Positions 33,777 through 35,791 of a stretch of 35,791 nt of DNA are shown piece after piece. Positions within the stretch are counted from its first letter, which is position 1; each line of letters opens with the position of its first letter. Made by a program: the position numbers and the translations under genes. The notes beneath the pieces were generated by a model. It was not told the DNA's origin and made no database searches. It was given only the letters and a program-made list of their open reading frames with translations. Source of the DNA: Campylobacterales bacterium (GTDB lineage Bacteria; Campylobacterota; Campylobacteria; Campylobacterales; QNZT01); NCBI GenBank assembly GCA_027066435.1, contig JAMONX010000086.1:1-35791 (forward strand), given 5' to 3'.

Positions 33777-34519
33777 GAGAGTTCAAAATACCAATCCACC
33801 AACCATACAACTTTAAAACTGTTTTATCATTTTTAAAACGGCATGAAGCTTTTGGGATTGAAGAAGTTAGTGAAGAGTGTTATTTACGATATGTAAAAAC
33901 AGATGATGGCTGTAGAGTTATAAAAGTTACGATGAGCAGGTCCAATGATGCTTTGCAAGTTTTGTGCATAAGTGATGATTTAGAAAAAATCAGACATCTT
34001 TTTGATACAGATCACAACCCAAAAGTTTTACCAAAACCAACAGGAGTTAGAGTAGTTGGCTGTTATGACCCTTTTGAAGTAGCAGTCTCTATCATACTTG
34101 GGCAACTCATCTCTGTTAATGCAGCGACTAAAAAATTAGAACAACTCATAAAAGAGTTTGGTTCGCCTATAAAAGATAACATTTATGCTTTTCCCTCACC
34201 TAAAAAACTTATAGATGCAGAGCTTAAAAACTTAGGTATTACCAAAATAAAAGCATCTGCGATAAACTCTTTAGCTCTTAAGAGTTATCATGATGATATA
34301 TTTTTAGAAGATGATTTTGATAAAGCTAGAGAGAAACTACTCTCTATAAAAGGTATTGGTTCATGGACGAGCGAGATGATTATAATGCGATGTTTTAAAG
34401 ACAGAGATGCATTTGCTAAAAATGACCTTTTTATCCAAAAAAATTTGATAGATGAAAAGCCATGGATACCATATCGTGCATATCTTACACACTACATTTG
34501 GAACAAAGCAGTAGCATGA
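33773..34519 (+). CDS. AlkA-type DNA-3-methyladenine glycosylase
   Basis: A 248-residue helix-hairpin-helix glycosylase. The order is an N-terminal AlkA-like beta domain (RYVKTDDGCRVIKVTMS), PFEVAVSIILGQLISVNAA, then LLSIKGIGSWTSEMIIMRCF with the hairpin GIG (194-196), and RDAFAKNDLF, where Asp218 matches the catalytic Asp of AlkA. It removes alkylated bases from DNA. I use the ATG that overlaps the DUF2834 stop; the upstream extension in this frame lies inside DUF2834. It is shorter than E. coli AlkA (282). It overlaps ogt by four bases, making an alkylation-repair pair. Confidence 0.87.
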   Translation: MREFKIPIHQPYNFKTVLSFLKRHEAFGIEEVSEECYLRYVKTDDGCRVIKVTMSRSNDALQVLCISDDLEKIRHLFDTDHNPKVLPKPTGVRVVGCYDPFEVAVSIILGQLISVNAATKKLEQLIKEFGSPIKDNIYAFPSPKKLIDAELKNLGITKIKASAINSLALKSYHDDIFLEDDFDKAREKLLSIKGIGSWTSEMIIMRCFKDRDAFAKNDLFIQKNLIDEKPWIPYRAYLTHYIWNKAVA

Positions 34520-34995
34520 GTTTTTATTATCAAAAGATTAACTCTTTAGTTGGGTCTATTCATATAGCAACAGATACAAAAAGTCTAAGAGCTTTAGCAC
34601 TTGATGGCAATTGGGAAAAAGTACAAAAAAGACTACCTCATATGATTGAAAAAGCACACCCCATTTTGGATAAGGCTAAAAAACAGTTAGATGAGTATTT
34701 TGAACAAAAAAGAAGAATTTTTAAACTACCTATATATTTTGAAGGAACAGAGTTTGAGATTTTGGCTTGGAATGCACTTTTAAAGATTCCTTATGGTGAG
34801 ACTAGAAGTTACTTAGACCAAGCTAAGATTATTAATAATCCAAAAGCTGTTAGAGCCATAGGCAGAGCAAATGGAAATAATCTAATCTCTATCATTATCC
34901 CCTGCCATAGGGTTATCGGCAAGAGCGGAAAACTTACCGGTTTTGCTAGTGGACTTGATGATAAGAGATTTTTGTTGGAACTTGAGGGGTGTTAA
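34516..34995 (+). CDS. ogt: Methylated-DNA--protein-cysteine methyltransferase
   Basis: A 159-residue protein with the active-site IIPCHRVIG (Cys130), a helix-turn-helix segment (IPYGETRSYLDQAKIINNPK then AVRAIGRANGNN) and KLTGFASGLDDKRFLLELE. Cys130 takes the methyl or alkyl group from O6-alkylguanine in a suicide reaction. The start ATG overlaps the alkA stop. Size and motif agree with Ogt/MGMT rather than the larger Ada, as no Ada metal-binding domain is present. Confidence 0.92.
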   Translation: MSFYYQKINSLVGSIHIATDTKSLRALALDGNWEKVQKRLPHMIEKAHPILDKAKKQLDEYFEQKRRIFKLPIYFEGTEFEILAWNALLKIPYGETRSYLDQAKIINNPKAVRAIGRANGNNLISIIIPCHRVIGKSGKLTGFASGLDDKRFLLELEGC

Positions 34996-35008
34996 ATAAT
35001 CTCTTTTG

Positions 35009-35437
35009 CTATAATTTTTTTTGTAATATTTTAGCCCACACTCTATTTGGTTTAAACTTTTTAGGAGCTATCAGTTTTACATCTTTTTGTTTCAATACAC
35101 TTTTTTTATAGTGATACATAAATACTGAAACTCTATAGTTTTTGATACAGTGTATAAATATTTTCTTATCCTCTTTTTGTAAACTCTCTAATAGTTTTAG
35201 AAATAGCAAAAGCCTATCAAGCTCGGGATTTTTCCAAGTAATTGGGATGTGAATATATACCATGCCATTTTTAGAGACGATTTTATCTTCCTCTTTTAAT
35301 GCCCCTTTATTGTGCATAGCTAAGTTTATAACAACATTAAAACCCTCTTTTGCAATCTTTTTAAACTGCTTTTTTGTTGGTTGTCCTGATGTTGAAATGT
35401 TTTCATCTATTTTGATAAAATTTTTTATTGATGTGAT
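35009..35437 (-). CDS. Tyrosine-phosphatase-like protein without a standard start codon
   Basis: The first ATG (35317) gives 102 residues, but the same frame stays open for 40 codons upstream and reads like the missing front of the family: IDENISTSGQPTKKQFKKIA, then KEGFNVVINLA. The body continues MVYIHIPITWKNP...IFIHCIKNYRVSVFMYHY. HCxxNYR is the signature loop of a small DUF442/PTP-like family, one residue shorter than the classical CX5R. In the 142-residue form Cys is 97 and Arg 102. The frame is closed upstream by TAA with no ATG, GTG or TTG between. AAGGA at 35448-35444 lies six bases before an ATC codon (35437-35435), which I take as the likely or mutated start. Function: a phosphatase or sulfur-related hydrolase is possible. 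Confidence 0.6.
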   Translation of the reverse strand: MTSIKNFIKIDENISTSGQPTKKQFKKIAKEGFNVVINLAMHNKGALKEEDKIVSKNGMVYIHIPITWKNPELDRLLLFLKLLESLQKEDKKIFIHCIKNYRVSVFMYHYKKSVLKQKDVKLIAPKKFKPNRVWAKILQKKL

Positions 35438-35521
35438 GGTAAGTCCTTATTTAGCAAGAAAAAACCTAAATTTTCGCTTGGGTAACATGTTCCTCTTTCT
35501 GCTACTTTGTTATACTTTTTA

Positions 35522-35587
35522 TATAATTTATCATGATAACATTATAAACTGCATCTAAACTTATTACGATATTGATAAATATTATCA
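35522..35587 (+). promoter_or_regulatory. -10 element and two TGATAA dyads (possible Fur-type control)
   Basis: TATAAT at 35522-35527 is followed at once by the perfect 12-bp palindrome TTATCATGATAA (35528-35539). A second dyad, TGATAA-3-TTATCA, is at 35573-35587. Repeats of GATAA/TTATC half-sites are what Fur boxes are made of. The position over the expected transcript start fits repression of the outer-membrane gene downstream. The -35 is weak. Confidence 0.4.
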
Positions 35588-35608
35588 TTTTAATAATTCT
35601 CTAAGTCG

Positions 35609-35669
35609 TAAGTCACTAAAATCCTTTTCGATAACAATTTTCATTATTAAAAAGGATTTTAGTGACTTA
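35609..35669 (+). promoter_or_regulatory. 20-bp perfect hairpin covering the ribosome site of the last gene
   Basis: TAAGTCACTAAAATCCTTTT (35609-35628) and AAAAGGATTTTAGTGACTTA (35650-35669) are exact inverted copies around a 21-base loop. The right arm holds the only AAAGGA site and ends at the A of the downstream ATG. In RNA this stem would hide the ribosome site. No U-tract follows, so it is not an ordinary terminator. Confidence 0.7.
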
Positions 35670-35791
35670 TGAATTTTTTAGATAAAAAGATAAAACTAGG
35701 TATTGTGATAGTTGCAATTTTTAACTCGAATGTATCTGCTGATTTTCAAGATATTTTTTCTGACGCATCTTATAGTGGATATTTAAGAGCT
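35669..35791 (+). CDS. Secreted outer-membrane-type protein, N-terminal part (cut by window edge)
   Basis: 41 codons are visible: a basic start (MNFLDKKIK), a hydrophobic segment, a probable signal cleavage site (NVSA|DFQ) and then DIFSDASYSGYLRA. The last segment resembles the first beta-strand of OprD-type porins, which is common in Campylobacterota outer-membrane channels. The gene runs off the window, so the family is a guess. The AAAGGA site is 12 bases from the ATG and buried in the hairpin described above. Confidence 0.55.
   Translation, partial: MNFLDKKIKLGIVIVAIFNSNVSADFQDIFSDASYSGYLRA

Noticed and set aside
34462-34515. N-terminal extension of Ogt
   Set aside because: It overlaps the conserved C-terminus of the AlkA-like gene; the ATG at 34516 overlapping the stop is the natural start.

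Overview
The window is AT-rich, densely packed bacterial DNA that looks like a member of the Campylobacterota (an environmental Sulfurimonas/Sulfurovum/Arcobacter-type organism). The grounds are the tight hldD-hldE-gmhA heptose operon, prepilins with short leaders ending in Ala before Phe (A|FTMVEL type), low-GC codon use and the protein flavour. This is an inference; no rRNA or tRNA is present to fix it. No CRISPR array or complete mobile element was seen.

Layout. (1) 1-330: the tail of a decayed IS256-family insertion sequence. (2) 384-13669: an envelope/surface block. A minus-strand operon (DUF4956 membrane protein, HlyD-type adaptor, TolC-type outer membrane protein, VTC-type polyphosphate polymerase) diverges from a plus-strand set of four lipoproteins (a YjiK/SdiA-regulated-like protein, a lamin-tail-domain protein and two CotH-kinase proteins). 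The two CotH genes share about 1,043 bp of nearly identical DNA. A convergent cadherin-like/DUF1566 lipoprotein closes the block. (3) 13968-25272: a complete-looking MSHA-type type IV pilus locus of minor prepilins, mshI/J/K-like, secretin mshL, mshM, mshN-like, ATPase mshE with an MshEN c-di-GMP motif pair, and mshG, with a major-pilin-like gene convergent at the end. (4) 25435-28405: hldD-hldE-gmhA for LPS inner-core heptose. (5) 28554-32047: a tetR-aarF-vanZ operon with a clear promoter/operator dyad, then an AraC-GyrI regulator. (6) 32048-33299: an intergenic region holding a collapsed Crp/Fnr gene, then a YeeZ-like NAD(P)-binding protein preceded by a short leader ORF. (7) 33453-34995: a DUF2834-alkA-ogt operon for alkylation repair. 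(8) 35009-35791: a phosphatase-like gene with no usual start codon, then a regulated leader with a 20-bp hairpin ahead of a truncated outer-membrane-protein gene.

The most interesting candidate is the envelope block. A cytosolic polyphosphate synthase is co-transcribed with an inner-membrane DUF4956 protein, a periplasmic adaptor and an outer-membrane channel, and no ABC or MFS transporter lies nearby. It faces surface lipoproteins carrying secreted-kinase (CotH) and lamin-tail domains. This could be a trans-envelope polyphosphate export or surface-protein phosphorylation system; that function is hypothesis, while the gene content is read directly.
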